Part shown: positions 26,287 through 36,634 of the stretch, in pieces
Position numbering within the stretch: the stretch's first letter is position 1
Layout: each line of letters opens with the position of its first letter
Source: Caloranaerobacter sp050286925
Lineage (GTDB): Bacteria; Bacillota; Clostridia; Tissierellales; Thermohalobacteraceae
Direction: 5' to 3'
DNA length: 64,000 nt
Assembly: GCF_050286925.1 (NCBI RefSeq)
Contig: NZ_JBFWFX010000001.1
Coordinates: 353,210 to 417,209, forward strand
Position numbers and translations under genes: made by a program
The notes under the pieces: model-generated
What the model saw: only the letters and a program-made list of their open reading frames with translations
What the model was told of the DNA's origin: nothing
Databases searched by the model: none

Positions 26287-27573
26287 TTAACTATAAATGT
26301 TTTTACATCTCGTTTCCTTGACAAATAGTATACTTATAACAGCAATTATGGAAGATGCCAAACATATTAAAAACGCTCTATTATATGAAGCTACTGTATA
26401 TACTTTAACTCCCTCAACTAGTTTACCAGTCCAATTTTTATCTAGTACATAACCAATAAGAGGCTGTATAATTGCCGCAAAAAGGAAACCACCCATGTTT
26501 ACTGTTCCAGTAGATATTCCTGCATAGCTAGGATTATTTACTTCTTTAGAACATGCCCAAGATAGCACAAAACCTGATGACGAGAAGCCCATTATAAACA
26601 ATAATATATAAAGTATTGAAAAAGACATCCTACCAGGGTTAATATATATTAATATCACCCATGTTAATGTATATAATAAACAAAATGCCAAAAATGGAGC
26701 TTTTCTTCTTCCAATCTTATCTGAAATTGTACCAACAACTAAACTACCTATCATAAGCCCTACTGTTACTATCATAGTAAAAGTTGAAGCTTTTGCTTTT
26801 GATACACCATATACATGTATCATATATGGGACTCCCCAAGCACCCATAAAAGCTATTACTGAACCAAACATACCTCCAAAAGCAAAGAAACCCGGCCAAG
26901 TTTTTGGATTAGAAAAAACATTTTTTATGCTTTCTGATAATGATACATTTTTCTTTTCAACTTTTTTAATTATTGGATCAAATCCCATATCTTCTGGACT
27001 ATTTCTTACAATTAAATATGCCAATACAGCTACAACTAACGATACAACTCCTATTGCAGCAAAAGATAATCTCCAACCTATATTTGTAACCATTACTACT
27101 AAAGGAAACTGTGCAAGTAAAGCACCACCATTACCAATAAAAGAAGTTAACCCTGACATTCTTCCAAACTCGTCTTCTCTAAACCACTGTGATAACACCT
27201 TTAAAATAGAAATAAATACTACAGATACTCCTAATCCAACTATCAATCTACCAATATAAGCTAATGTTATGTTTGTAGCAAAACCAAATATTATAGAACC
27301 TATACCTGCAAGTAATGTACCTACAGAAACCGTTTTCCTAGCACCTAAAGTATCTGCCAATATTCCTGACGGTATCTGCATAATCATGTAAGCGTAGAAA
27401 TACATTGAACCTAGATTTCCAAATTCAACATCTGTAATATTAAATGCTTTAATCAAATCTTGTCTAACTACCCCCGCTGCAACTCTATGGAAGAATACTA
27501 TTACGTATGCTAATGCAAGTATCCCCCATATATACCAGCGATAAGTATACAATTTGTTTCTTTCTGCATTCAT
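26287..27573 (-). CDS. MFS transporter
   Basis: 428 residues from ATG 27573 (MNAERNKLYTYRWYIWG), AAAGGAG upstream; a longer frame to 27633 lacks a ribosome site. Twelve hydrophobic segments. Motif A-like GILADTLGARKT after TM2 and GTISDKIGRRKAP after TM8. The N-terminus ALAYVIVFFHRVAAGVV resembles the organic anion/phosphate-type MFS group (GudP/NarK/GlpT neighbourhood). Substrate unknown. Confidence 0.88.
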   Translation of the reverse strand: MNAERNKLYTYRWYIWGILALAYVIVFFHRVAAGVVRQDLIKAFNITDVEFGNLGSMYFYAYMIMQIPSGILADTLGARKTVSVGTLLAGIGSIIFGFATNITLAYIGRLIVGLGVSVVFISILKVLSQWFREDEFGRMSGLTSFIGNGGALLAQFPLVVMVTNIGWRLSFAAIGVVSLVVAVLAYLIVRNSPEDMGFDPIIKKVEKKNVSLSESIKNVFSNPKTWPGFFAFGGMFGSVIAFMGAWGVPYMIHVYGVSKAKASTFTMIVTVGLMIGSLVVGTISDKIGRRKAPFLAFCLLYTLTWVILIYINPGRMSFSILYILLFIMGFSSSGFVLSWACSKEVNNPSYAGISTGTVNMGGFLFAAIIQPLIGYVLDKNWTGKLVEGVKVYTVASYNRAFLICLASSIIAVISILFVKETRCKNIYS

Positions 27574-27736
27574 TTTTAAAACTCCTTTCATCATTATTTT
27601 AGCTAATAATCTTGATTCTGTGCTATTCGCCATTCGATATTTGTGTCAATTGTCTTTCCAATATCGAACTGCAAATGACGAACGACGAACAGCCAGAATT
27701 CTAATTTTTAATTTTACATTTTCAATTTTAAATTAT

Positions 27737-29890
27737 TTATACTTCCCTCATACTTAATGCTATTCTCCCCTTCTTTACATCTACCTCTATTACCTTAACC
27801 TTAACAATATCTCCTACTGAAACTACTTCCATAGGATGCTTGATAAATTTGTTACTTAACTGCGATATATGTACTAAACCATCTTGCTTTACTCCAATGT
27901 CAACAAATGCACCAAAATCTACTACATTTCTTACAGTCCCTGTTAATACCATATCTGGTTTTAAATCTTCAATTTTTAATACATCAGTTCTAAATACTGG
28001 TTTTGGCATCTCATCTCTTGGGTCTCTGCCAGGCTTTTTTAACTCTTTTATAATATCCTTTAGAGTTGGTAAACCTACACCCAAATCTTGAGCTAAAATT
28101 TCTATATTAATATCATTTAAACTTTTATCTATATCCTTCAAACTTCCATTCTTTATATCCTCCTCTGAAAAACCTAATCTTTCAATAAGTTTAATCGCAA
28201 CATCATACGACTCTGGGTGGACAGAAGTGTTGTCTAACGGATTGGTTCCATCAGATATTCTCAAAAAACCAGCACACTGCACAAAAACTTTATCCCCAAG
28301 TCTCGGAACTTTCTTAAGCTCTTCTCTATTTTTAAACTTCCCATTTTGTTCTCTGTATTTGACTATATTTTTAGCAACACTAGACGATATTCCAGCAACA
28401 TAGCGAAGTAATTGTGCAGAAGCAGTATTTAAATCTACTCCTACACTATTAACGCAATCTTCAACAACGCCTTTTAAAGCTTCGTCTAATTTTTTCTGAT
28501 TTATATCATGCTGATACTGACCTACCCCTACGTGTTTAGGGTCTATTTTTACAAGTTCAGCTAGTGGGTCTTGTAATCTTCTAGCTATAGATATTGCCCC
28601 TCTTAATGATACATTAATATCAGGATATTCTTCATTGGCAACTTCTGATGCTGAATAAACAGATGCTCCTGCTTCACTTACTATTGTATAACATACATTT
28701 TTATCTATTTCACTTAGCATTTCGGCTACAATAAGCTCCGACTCTCTTGATGCAGTTCCATTGCCTATCGCAATTATATCTATATCATATTTATCTATAA
28801 GCTCTTTAAGCTTATTTTTAGTTTCTTCAATTTTATTCTGTGGTTCAGTAGGATATACAGTAGTTGTATCTAACAATTTACCTGTTTCATCAACTACAGC
28901 TATCTTACATCCTGTTCTAAATGCTGGGTCAAATCCCATAACTACTTTTCCTTTGACTGGTGACCCAAGAAGTAAGTTTTTAAGATTTCTAGCAAATACC
29001 TTTATAGCATGCTCTTCTGCTCTTTCAGTTAAACTATTTCTAATTTCCCTCTCTATAGATGGTGCAATTAGCCTTTTGTAACCATCTTCTATTGCTTCTT
29101 TAAGATATTCTGTAGTAATAGCTTTATCATTAGTAATAACGCTATTCATAAGATAAGTCATAATCTCTTCATATGGTGCATCTATCTTTACTCTTAAGTA
29201 CTTTTCCTTTTCTCCTCTGTTAATAGCTAATATCCTATGATTTGGAATTTTCTTAACAGGTTCTTTATAATCATAATACATCTCATATACAGACTCTGCT
29301 TCCCCATCTACTGCTTTTGATACTAATATACCTTTATTAAAAGTAACATTTCTTATAAATCTTCTAAATTCTGCATTATCAGAAATAATTTCAGCTATTA
29401 TATCCTTAGCTCCATTATAAGCATCTTCAATGCTATTTACACCCTTCTCTTCGTTTATAAATTGCTTAGCTAAGTCTTCTAAACTTATATCTACTATTTC
29501 TTGAGATAATATTATATCTGCCAGAGGCTTAAGTCCTTTTTCCTTTGCAATTGTAGCCCTTGTCCTACGTTTAGGTCTAAAAGGCCTATATAAATCTTCT
29601 ACTCTCTGAAGTACATCTGCCTCAATAATTTCCTTTTTTAATTCATCAGTCAATTTCCCCTGCTCACTAATAAGCCTTATAACTTCTTCTTTTCTACTTT
29701 CTAAATTTCTTAAATAAGAAAGTCTTTGACTGAACTCTCTCAAAACAACGTCGCTTAATTCCCCTGTCTGCTCTTTTCTATATCTAGCTATAAAAGGAAT
29801 AGTATTTCCTTCGTCTATAAGCCTAATAGTATTTTCTACCTGATATCGTTTCAATCCAAACTCTTCTGTAAGCTTTTTAACAATATCCAT
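27737..29890 (-). CDS. tex: RNA-binding transcription accessory protein Tex
   Basis: 717 residues from ATG 29890 (MDIVKKLTEEFGLKRYQVE), AAGGAGAG upstream. Helical N-terminal domain, YqgF-like core (VMGFDPAFRTGCKIAVVDETG), helix-hairpin-helix (NTASAQLLRYVAGISSSVAK) and C-terminal S1 domain (GTVRNVVDFGAFVDIGVKQD). A nucleic-acid-binding protein linked to transcription. It is followed immediately after the stop by a TTTAAAATTGAAAATGTAAA-type element. Confidence 0.96.
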   Translation of the reverse strand: MDIVKKLTEEFGLKRYQVENTIRLIDEGNTIPFIARYRKEQTGELSDVVLREFSQRLSYLRNLESRKEEVIRLISEQGKLTDELKKEIIEADVLQRVEDLYRPFRPKRRTRATIAKEKGLKPLADIILSQEIVDISLEDLAKQFINEEKGVNSIEDAYNGAKDIIAEIISDNAEFRRFIRNVTFNKGILVSKAVDGEAESVYEMYYDYKEPVKKIPNHRILAINRGEKEKYLRVKIDAPYEEIMTYLMNSVITNDKAITTEYLKEAIEDGYKRLIAPSIEREIRNSLTERAEEHAIKVFARNLKNLLLGSPVKGKVVMGFDPAFRTGCKIAVVDETGKLLDTTTVYPTEPQNKIEETKNKLKELIDKYDIDIIAIGNGTASRESELIVAEMLSEIDKNVCYTIVSEAGASVYSASEVANEEYPDINVSLRGAISIARRLQDPLAELVKIDPKHVGVGQYQHDINQKKLDEALKGVVEDCVNSVGVDLNTASAQLLRYVAGISSSVAKNIVKYREQNGKFKNREELKKVPRLGDKVFVQCAGFLRISDGTNPLDNTSVHPESYDVAIKLIERLGFSEEDIKNGSLKDIDKSLNDINIEILAQDLGVGLPTLKDIIKELKKPGRDPRDEMPKPVFRTDVLKIEDLKPDMVLTGTVRNVVDFGAFVDIGVKQDGLVHISQLSNKFIKHPMEVVSVGDIVKVKVIEVDVKKGRIALSMREV

Positions 29891-29991
29891 AATTTTTCTC
29901 TCCTTCATGCAATATCCCACTTAATTATACAATTTTATGCATAATTAAACAAGAGATACAACCGTTTGCCACACGCTTTGTCAACAAACAA

Positions 29992-30012
29992 AATGCGGCT
30001 AAAAGCCGCATA
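29992..30012 (-). terminator. Terminator of the second chemoreceptor gene
   Basis: ATGCGGCT / AGCCGCAT stem (29993-30000, 30004-30011) with a 3-nt loop, then TTTTGTTTG on the minus strand. Confidence 0.85.
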
Positions 30013-30021
30013 CATTCCCAT

Positions 30022-32139
30022 CTATTCTAACTTAAACCCTTTTATCAACGTATCCAATCTATAAGCCATATCACGTAATTTTTCAGCAGACTCATTTATC
30101 TGATGAATAATTGACTGCTGCTCTTCTGTACTTGCTAATACAGTTTGAGTTCCTGAAGCGGTTTCTTGAGAAATCTCACCAACTTGAACAAATGCTGTTT
30201 CTATTTCATTCATTTCTTGAGATAGCTCTTCTACTATACCATAAAACTCTTCAACAATATTAGATACTTTATTTGTTTCAGCAATAATATTGTTAAAGAA
30301 CTTTGTCGTATTATTAATTATCTCTCTTCCTCTGTCCACTTCATTTATTCCCTCATCCATAGATTTTACAACTTCATTCATCTCATTTTGTATCTCATTT
30401 ACTATCTTAACTATATCGTTTGAAGCACTACTTGTCTGTTCCGCAAGTTGTCTTACTTCCTCAGCAACAACTGTAAAACCTCTTCCATATTCACCTGCTC
30501 TTGCTGCCTCAATAGCAGCATTTAAAGCTAAAAGATTAGTCTGTTTTGATATGTTATCAATAAATGTAACTATATTGCCAATTTCCATTGTATGTTGCTT
30601 TAATTTTTTCAATTTCTCAGCTGATTCTCTAACCCTTTTCGTAATTAAATTCATAGTTTCTTCTGACATCTTTACATCATCAGAACCTGCTTTAGCTATA
30701 TCTGAAGCAATATTTGCAGCTTGTAAAATATATTTAGTTTTATCTTCTACATTTTTCACACTCTCTGCCATTTTATTTACAACCTCATCAGCTTCATCTA
30801 CGCTTCTAAGCTGTCTTTCTGTTCCTGCAGCAACTTGTTCAATAATCTTCGAAATCTCTTCTGAAGATTTAACAGTAAGCTCAGCACTATTTTTTAATTC
30901 TTCAGAAGATGTATTTATTTCTTCCCCAGCAGCTTGAACATTGGATATTATCATATGCAATGCATCAAGCATCTGATTAAATGCTTTCTGTAAGTCTCCA
31001 ATCTCATTTTTGGCATTTTCTTCTGCTCTCTTAGTCAAATCTCCGTCTTTAATTCTATTTGCTACATTTACTAATTTTACAATAGGATCTGAGAATATTT
31101 TGGCAGCAATAGATGTAAATATAATAGCTAAAACAACTGCAGCTAATGTAATATACAATGTTCTATATAAATCTTTTAGATAGCTTTGTGCTATTTCATC
31201 TTTATTTTGCTCAACTATAACACCCCAACCAGTTGAAGGTACTACTGTATATGCTCCTATTACGTCTACTCCTTTATCGTTTTTATATGATAATTCAACA
31301 CCTGTTTCTCCATTAATTGCTTTAATTGCACCTACAATTCCATTCTCTTTTGCATTAAATCTATTCAATACCTTTTCTCTAAACTTAGGATGACCAATTA
31401 CAACTCCTGTTCTATCAACTATGTAAGCTATACCAGTTTGTCCAATCTTATGTGCTTTTGATAATTCCACTAAATCATTCAACGCTATTTTTGCAACTAT
31501 CACACCTGTCTGTTTCCCAAATATATTTTTTATAGGCATAGCTATATTTACTCCAGAAAGCCTATTAGTTTCATCGATATAAGAATCAGAAATAGCTCTT
31601 TCTCCATTTAAAGCTTTCTTAAACCATTCTTCTTTACTTACATTCTTCTTATCTTTTCTATTAGCTGTAGATATAATCTCATTACCTTGCATATCGTATA
31701 TGTATAACATCTGTATTTGGTCTATTTTAGTTACTGTAGAATTTAGTACAGTTGAACAATCAAACTCACTCATATTCATAAAATCATGAGTTGCAGTCAA
31801 AGTATCTAAAATATCAAAAGAACTTAAAATAAATATATCTACTTGCTTTGCGAGAGATTTAGCAATGGTAAGATTTGTAGATTCTATACTCTTTTCTATG
31901 CTTTTAGTTTGGGAATAGTAATTTATCAATCCTACAGAAACAATAGGTATTATTGTAAGGATTAAAACAATCGCCATTATTTGATTTTTAATTCTATGCT
32001 TTCTTGAAGTTTTCTTTTTACCCTTCTTTACCCTTTTAAACAACAATTTACTTTTTTCCTTTAATGATTTCTTTTTATCTTTTTTATATAATTTTTTTGA
32101 AAAAGTAAGTTTTAATTTTTTCTTCTTAAATAACCCCAC
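30022..32139 (-). CDS. Methyl-accepting chemotaxis protein with basic N-terminal extension
   Basis: 705 residues, GTG start at 32139 with GGGGTG eight bases upstream. The first about 50 residues are very Lys-rich (MGLFKKKKLKLTF ... KKGKKKTSRKHR), then TM1 (about 52-72), a Cache sensor with KEEWFKKALNGERAISDSYID and IAYIVDRTGVVIGHPKF, TM2 (about 325-350), HAMP, and signalling tip KQTNLLALNAAIEAARAGE. The poly-basic extension is longer than usual and may bind membrane lipids or nucleic acid. Monocistronic. Confidence 0.92.
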   Translation of the reverse strand: MGLFKKKKLKLTFSKKLYKKDKKKSLKEKSKLLFKRVKKGKKKTSRKHRIKNQIMAIVLILTIIPIVSVGLINYYSQTKSIEKSIESTNLTIAKSLAKQVDIFILSSFDILDTLTATHDFMNMSEFDCSTVLNSTVTKIDQIQMLYIYDMQGNEIISTANRKDKKNVSKEEWFKKALNGERAISDSYIDETNRLSGVNIAMPIKNIFGKQTGVIVAKIALNDLVELSKAHKIGQTGIAYIVDRTGVVIGHPKFREKVLNRFNAKENGIVGAIKAINGETGVELSYKNDKGVDVIGAYTVVPSTGWGVIVEQNKDEIAQSYLKDLYRTLYITLAAVVLAIIFTSIAAKIFSDPIVKLVNVANRIKDGDLTKRAEENAKNEIGDLQKAFNQMLDALHMIISNVQAAGEEINTSSEELKNSAELTVKSSEEISKIIEQVAAGTERQLRSVDEADEVVNKMAESVKNVEDKTKYILQAANIASDIAKAGSDDVKMSEETMNLITKRVRESAEKLKKLKQHTMEIGNIVTFIDNISKQTNLLALNAAIEAARAGEYGRGFTVVAEEVRQLAEQTSSASNDIVKIVNEIQNEMNEVVKSMDEGINEVDRGREIINNTTKFFNNIIAETNKVSNIVEEFYGIVEELSQEMNEIETAFVQVGEISQETASGTQTVLASTEEQQSIIHQINESAEKLRDMAYRLDTLIKGFKLE

Positions 32140-32240
32140 TCAAATAACACCCCTTATTTTAAATTTTCATTATTATATTCTACATTTTTTTACATAATCC
32201 TCTTTATTTTCTGAATATTTTTGTTTTACAACAGAACAAA

Positions 32241-32261
32241 GCCACCAGAAAATCTGGTGAC
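32241..32261 (-). terminator. Terminator of prfB
   Basis: Short stem CACCAG / CTGGTG directly after the prfB stop codon, followed by GCTTTGTT on the minus strand. It has a weak U-tract. Confidence 0.55.
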
Positions 32262-33366
32262 TTATCTAGCTTTAGACTTCAAATATTCATTTATAAAAAA
32301 ATCTATATCCCCATCCATAACACTATTCACATTTCCAACTTCTGCACCGGTTCTATGATCCTTTACAAGATTATATGGGTGAAATATATAAGACCTTATT
32401 TGAGAACCCCAAGCAATTTGGTTGTACTCACCCTGCAGGTCTTCAATTTTTTCCTTCTGTTTAAGTCTTTCTAATTCCATTAATTTAGCTTTTAATATCT
32501 TCATAGCTGTTGCTTTATTGCTATGCTGGGATCTTTCGTTTTGGCATTGAACGACAATCCCAGTAGGTATATGAGTTATCCTAACAGCCGATTCAGTCTT
32601 GTTTACATGTTGACCTCCAGCACCACTTGCTCTATATGTGTCAATTCTTATTTCATTAGGAGCAATTTCTATATCTATTTCATCTTCTATTTCTGGAATT
32701 ACATCAACCGATGCAAAAGACGTATGCCTTCTTCCAGATGAATCAAATGGAGATATTCTAACAAGCCTATGGACTCCTTTTTCAGATTTCAAATACCCAT
32801 AAGCATTGAGTCCTTTTACAAGTAGAGTTACGCTTTTAATCCCAGCTTCTGGATCTGGTAATATATCTAAAACCTCAACAACATAACCCTTCCTTTCACA
32901 CCATCTTCGATACATTCTCAGTAGCATCTGTGCCCAATCTTGAGCTTCTAATCCACCTGCACCTGAATGTATCGATAATATAGCATTATTTTTATCATAT
33001 TCCTCATTAAGAAGGGTTTTTATCCTTATATCGTTAACTTTTTTATCGATACTATCAATTGTCTCTTTTATCTCATCTATTAAAGATAACTCTTCTTCCT
33101 CTTGAGCTAATTCTAAAAGCACTTCGGCATCTTCAATTTCCTTAATAATATCTTTGTATTCTTTCACTTTATCTTTTATATTCTTAAGCTCCTGAGCCAC
33201 TTTTTGAGCTCTTTTATGATCATTCCAAAAATCTTGTTTTGCCATTTCCTCTTCAAGTTTCTTTATTTTATCCTCTAACCCTTCTATGTCAAAGAGAAAC
33301 ACCTATTTCTTGTATTTGCTCTCTAAAACTAGATACCTTATCTCTGAATTCTGCTAAATCTAGCAT
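32262..33366 (-). CDS. prfB: Peptide chain release factor 2, with programmed +1 frameshift
   Basis: The start is ATG 33366 (MLDLAEFRDKVSSFREQIQE), with AGTGAGGTG upstream. After 25 codons the frame meets an in-frame TGA (33291-33289) in CTTTGAC, the classic RF2 shift site, with AGGTG a few bases before. A +1 shift continues DIEGLEDKIKKLEEE for a total of 367 residues, the normal RF2 size. SPF anticodon-like motif in RISPFDSSGRRHTSF and catalytic GGQ in ASGAGGQHVNKTESA. RF2 reads UGA/UAA, so its shortage raises its own synthesis. Confidence 0.97.
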
Positions 33367-33420
33367 TATAACACCTCACTTCTCATTAGTAGATATCGAT
33401 TGTTGACTAATTTTACATTT

Positions 33421-33705
33421 CTAACATCCAGTCTTAATTACTTTTATCTCTACTTCTTGCCTTTCAACTTTATCTATTAATTTATCGACTTTTTCTTCTA
33501 ATCTAATAATTCTTTCTGAATTCTGTTTGTAGCCGTCAAATAGTGCATCTATTTTCTTCTCAATCTGATTTTCGATTATACTTTCTACTCTAGCTATTGC
33601 TTTTGCATTCTGTGCTATCGCTTTTGCATTACTCTTAACATCTTGTTTTATTTCCAATATTTCTACATACATCTTTTCCAATAATTCAAAAGTTTTATCA
33701 TCCAC
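33421..33705 (-). CDS. Small coiled-coil protein, unknown function
   Basis: 94 residues from GTG 33705 (reads MDDKTFELLEKMYVEILEI), GGGGGT six bases upstream; a TTG at 33723 has no ribosome site. Heptad pattern throughout (NAKAIAQNAKAIARVESIIE, then EKVDKLIDKVERQEVEIKVI), ending in GC. The style is like the larger coiled-coil protein at 55169-55600. It lies between secA and prfB in a region otherwise syntenic with B. subtilis, so it is an insertion relative to that order. Function unknown. Confidence 0.75.
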   Translation of the reverse strand: MDDKTFELLEKMYVEILEIKQDVKSNAKAIAQNAKAIARVESIIENQIEKKIDALFDGYKQNSERIIRLEEKVDKLIDKVERQEVEIKVIKTGC

Positions 33706-33737
33706 TTTACCACCCCCAATCAACTATCTAATACCTA

Positions 33738-36473
33738 TTAAACATTCTTTCCGCAGCATTTCTTATACTTCTTTCCACTACCGCATGGACATGGGTCATT
33801 TCTTCCTATTTTTTTACCTTTAACAATAGTCTTAGGTTTGCCACTATCTCCATGACTTACATTAGTTATTCTAGCTACCCTTTCTCTTTCTATTTTTTCA
33901 GCAGGTTGTAGATTAAATAAATATCTTACTGTATCCTCTTGAATGTTTTTTATCATTTCCTGGAACATATCATATCCTTCAATCTGATATGCTCTAACAG
34001 GGTCTTCGTTCCCCATCGCTCTTAAACCAATACCCTGTCTTAATTGATCCATAGCATCAATATGGTCCATCCACTTAGTATCTACAACTTTAAGCAGTAT
34101 TACCCTCTCAAGTTCTCTTAACTGCTTTTCTCCTATTTCATTTTCCTTTTGTTTATACAGCTTTGTAGCTAAATCCATTATTATATCTTTTAAACCTTCT
34201 CTAGTTAAAGATTCTAAATTTTCTATTTTAAGCATTCCTTTAGGTAAAAATATATTTGCCAAATAGTCTTCAAGGCCTTTTAAATCCCACTCTTCAGGAT
34301 ATTTAGCATCAGCTGTATAAATGCTGATAGCTGTATCTACAATATTTTCTACCATAGAAATTATATGCTCTTTAATATTCTCTCCTTCTAGAACCTTTCT
34401 TCTTTCAGCGTATATAACCTCTCTCTGTTTATTCATAACATCATCATACTGAAGAACATGTTTTCTTATATTGAAGTTCCTAGCCTCCACTCTTTTCTGT
34501 GCTGTCTCTATTGACTTTGAAAGCAGAGGATGCTCTAAAGGTTCATCATCTGGCATACCCAAAGATTCAACCAAGCCTTTAATTCTATCACTACCAAATA
34601 GCCTCATTAAATCGTCCTCAAGTGAAATATAAAATCTAGAAGAACCAGGATCGCCCTGACGTCCAGAACGTCCTCTAAGCTGATTATCAATTCTACGTGA
34701 TTCATGCCTTTCTGTACCTATAATATGAAGTCCTCCAGCTTCAATTACTTTTCTTTGCTCATCTTTTAAAGCCTCTTTAGTTTTATTTAATATTTCCTTG
34801 TACACCCTTCTTGCCTCTAAAATTTCTGGATCATCAGTATCTTCAAAACTATCTGCAAGAGAAATTATATGTTCACTATAATTTCTCTTTCTCATTTCAC
34901 TTTTAGCTAAAAATTCAGGATTACCACCTAGAACAATGTCAGTTCCTCTACCTGCCATATTTGTTGCAATTGTTACAGCTTTATATCTACCTGCCTGAGC
35001 AACGATTTCAGCTTCTCTCTCATGATGCTTAGCATTTAACACCTCATGCTTTATTCCTTCTTTTTTAAGCATTTTACTTAATATTTCAGATTTTTCTATA
35101 GAAATAGTACCTACAAGAACAGGCTGTCCTTTCGCATTTCTCTCTTTAATCTCTTTTACAACTGCCTTAAATTTGGCTTCTTCAGTTTTATATACAACAT
35201 CAGGATAATCTATCCTAATAACTGGTTTATTTGTAGGTATTTCTATTACGTCCATGCCATATATTTCTCTGAACTCTTCTTCTTCCGTTTTCGCTGTACC
35301 AGTCATTCCTGCCAACTTTTTATACATCCTGAAGTAATTTTGGAATGTTATAGTTGCTAAAGTCTTTGATTCTCTTCTTACATTAAGACCTTCTTTAGCT
35401 TCTATCGCCTGATGAAGACCATCACTATATCTTCTACCAAACATAAGTCTCCCTGTGAATTCATCAACTATTACAACTTCTCCATCTTTAACTACATAAT
35501 CTCTATCTCTTTTCATAAGATTATGTGCTTTTAAAGCTTGATTAATATGATGCATTAGCTCCATATTCGCAGGATCGGCTAAATTCTCTATATTAAAGAA
35601 TTTCTCTGCCTTTTTTACACCTTGTTCAGTAAGCGTTACAGTACGTGCCTTTTCATCTATAACAAAATCCCCTTTTTCTTCCTTTATCTCAAAATTGAAA
35701 CGGTCTTTTTTCTCATTTGGATCTACTTTTGTTCCCTTTAATGTCTGCACAAAAGAATTAGCTGCGAAATAGAGGTTAGTTGACTTATCCCCTGTTCCTG
35801 AAATAATAAGAGGAGTTCTAGCCTCATCTATTAAAATACTGTCAACCTCATCTATTATTGCATAATTTAATTCTCTCTGAACCATTTCACTCTTATATAT
35901 AACCATGTTGTCTCTTAAGTAGTCAAATCCAAACTCATTATTTGTACCATATGTTATATCGCAATTATAAGCCTTACGTCTTTCCTTATTATCTAATCCA
36001 TGAACTATACAACCTACAGATAATCCTAAAAATTCGTAAATTTTACCCATCCAATCTCTATCTCTTTTAGCTAGATAGTCATTTACTGTTACTACATGAA
36101 CTCCTTTTCCTGTAAGAGCATTAAGATAAACAGGTAAAGTAGCTACCAAAGTTTTACCTTCACCTGTTTTCATTTCAGCTATCCTTCCCTGGTGAAGAAC
36201 AATACCACCTATTAGCTGAACCCTATAATGTCTCATACCAAGAACTCTATCAGCAGTTTCTCTGACAACTGCAAAAGCTTCTGGTAAAATGTCATCTAAA
36301 CTCTCTCCATTTGCCAATCTATTTTTAAATTCTTGAGTTTTTTGTTTCAATTGTGCATCTGTAAGTTTCTTCATTTCATCTTCTAATGATTCTATTTTCT
36401 CAACTAACGGGTTTAATCTTTTAATTTCCCTCTCACTATAAGTTCCAAAAATCTTTTTAAATAGTCCTTTCAC
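33738..36473 (-). CDS. secA: Preprotein translocase ATPase SecA
   Basis: About 911 residues. GTG 36473 (MKGLFKKIFGTYSEREIKR) has GAAGGG eight bases upstream; ATG 36479 is possible but too close to it. Walker A MKTGEGKT, DEVDSILIDEARTPLI, GTNNEFGFDYLRDNM, IATNMAGRGTDI and the C-terminal zinc-binding/SecB-type tail CPCGSGKKYKKCCG. It drives protein export through SecYEG. The hpf-secA-prfB order is the one in B. subtilis. Confidence 0.97.
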   Translation of the reverse strand: MKGLFKKIFGTYSEREIKRLNPLVEKIESLEDEMKKLTDAQLKQKTQEFKNRLANGESLDDILPEAFAVVRETADRVLGMRHYRVQLIGGIVLHQGRIAEMKTGEGKTLVATLPVYLNALTGKGVHVVTVNDYLAKRDRDWMGKIYEFLGLSVGCIVHGLDNKERRKAYNCDITYGTNNEFGFDYLRDNMVIYKSEMVQRELNYAIIDEVDSILIDEARTPLIISGTGDKSTNLYFAANSFVQTLKGTKVDPNEKKDRFNFEIKEEKGDFVIDEKARTVTLTEQGVKKAEKFFNIENLADPANMELMHHINQALKAHNLMKRDRDYVVKDGEVVIVDEFTGRLMFGRRYSDGLHQAIEAKEGLNVRRESKTLATITFQNYFRMYKKLAGMTGTAKTEEEEFREIYGMDVIEIPTNKPVIRIDYPDVVYKTEEAKFKAVVKEIKERNAKGQPVLVGTISIEKSEILSKMLKKEGIKHEVLNAKHHEREAEIVAQAGRYKAVTIATNMAGRGTDIVLGGNPEFLAKSEMRKRNYSEHIISLADSFEDTDDPEILEARRVYKEILNKTKEALKDEQRKVIEAGGLHIIGTERHESRRIDNQLRGRSGRQGDPGSSRFYISLEDDLMRLFGSDRIKGLVESLGMPDDEPLEHPLLSKSIETAQKRVEARNFNIRKHVLQYDDVMNKQREVIYAERRKVLEGENIKEHIISMVENIVDTAISIYTADAKYPEEWDLKGLEDYLANIFLPKGMLKIENLESLTREGLKDIIMDLATKLYKQKENEIGEKQLRELERVILLKVVDTKWMDHIDAMDQLRQGIGLRAMGNEDPVRAYQIEGYDMFQEMIKNIQEDTVRYLFNLQPAEKIERERVARITNVSHGDSGKPKTIVKGKKIGRNDPCPCGSGKKYKKCCGKNV

Positions 36474-36595
36474 TTTCATCACCCTTCGGTTATTTTTACC
36501 TTATCTTTATATTTTATCACTAAAATTTGTAAGGGACAAGAGAAGTGTTTTTCATCGTTCGTCATTCGCTATTCGTTATTCGACACATAAATAAA

Positions 36596-36619
36596 ACGGT
36601 GGAAAGTAATCTCCACCGT
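36596..36619 (-). terminator. Terminator of hpf
   Basis: 8-bp stem ACGGTGGA / TCCACCGT with an 8-nt loop, followed by TTTATTTAT on the minus strand. Confidence 0.8.
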
Positions 36620-36634
36620 CTTCTACACTCTAAT

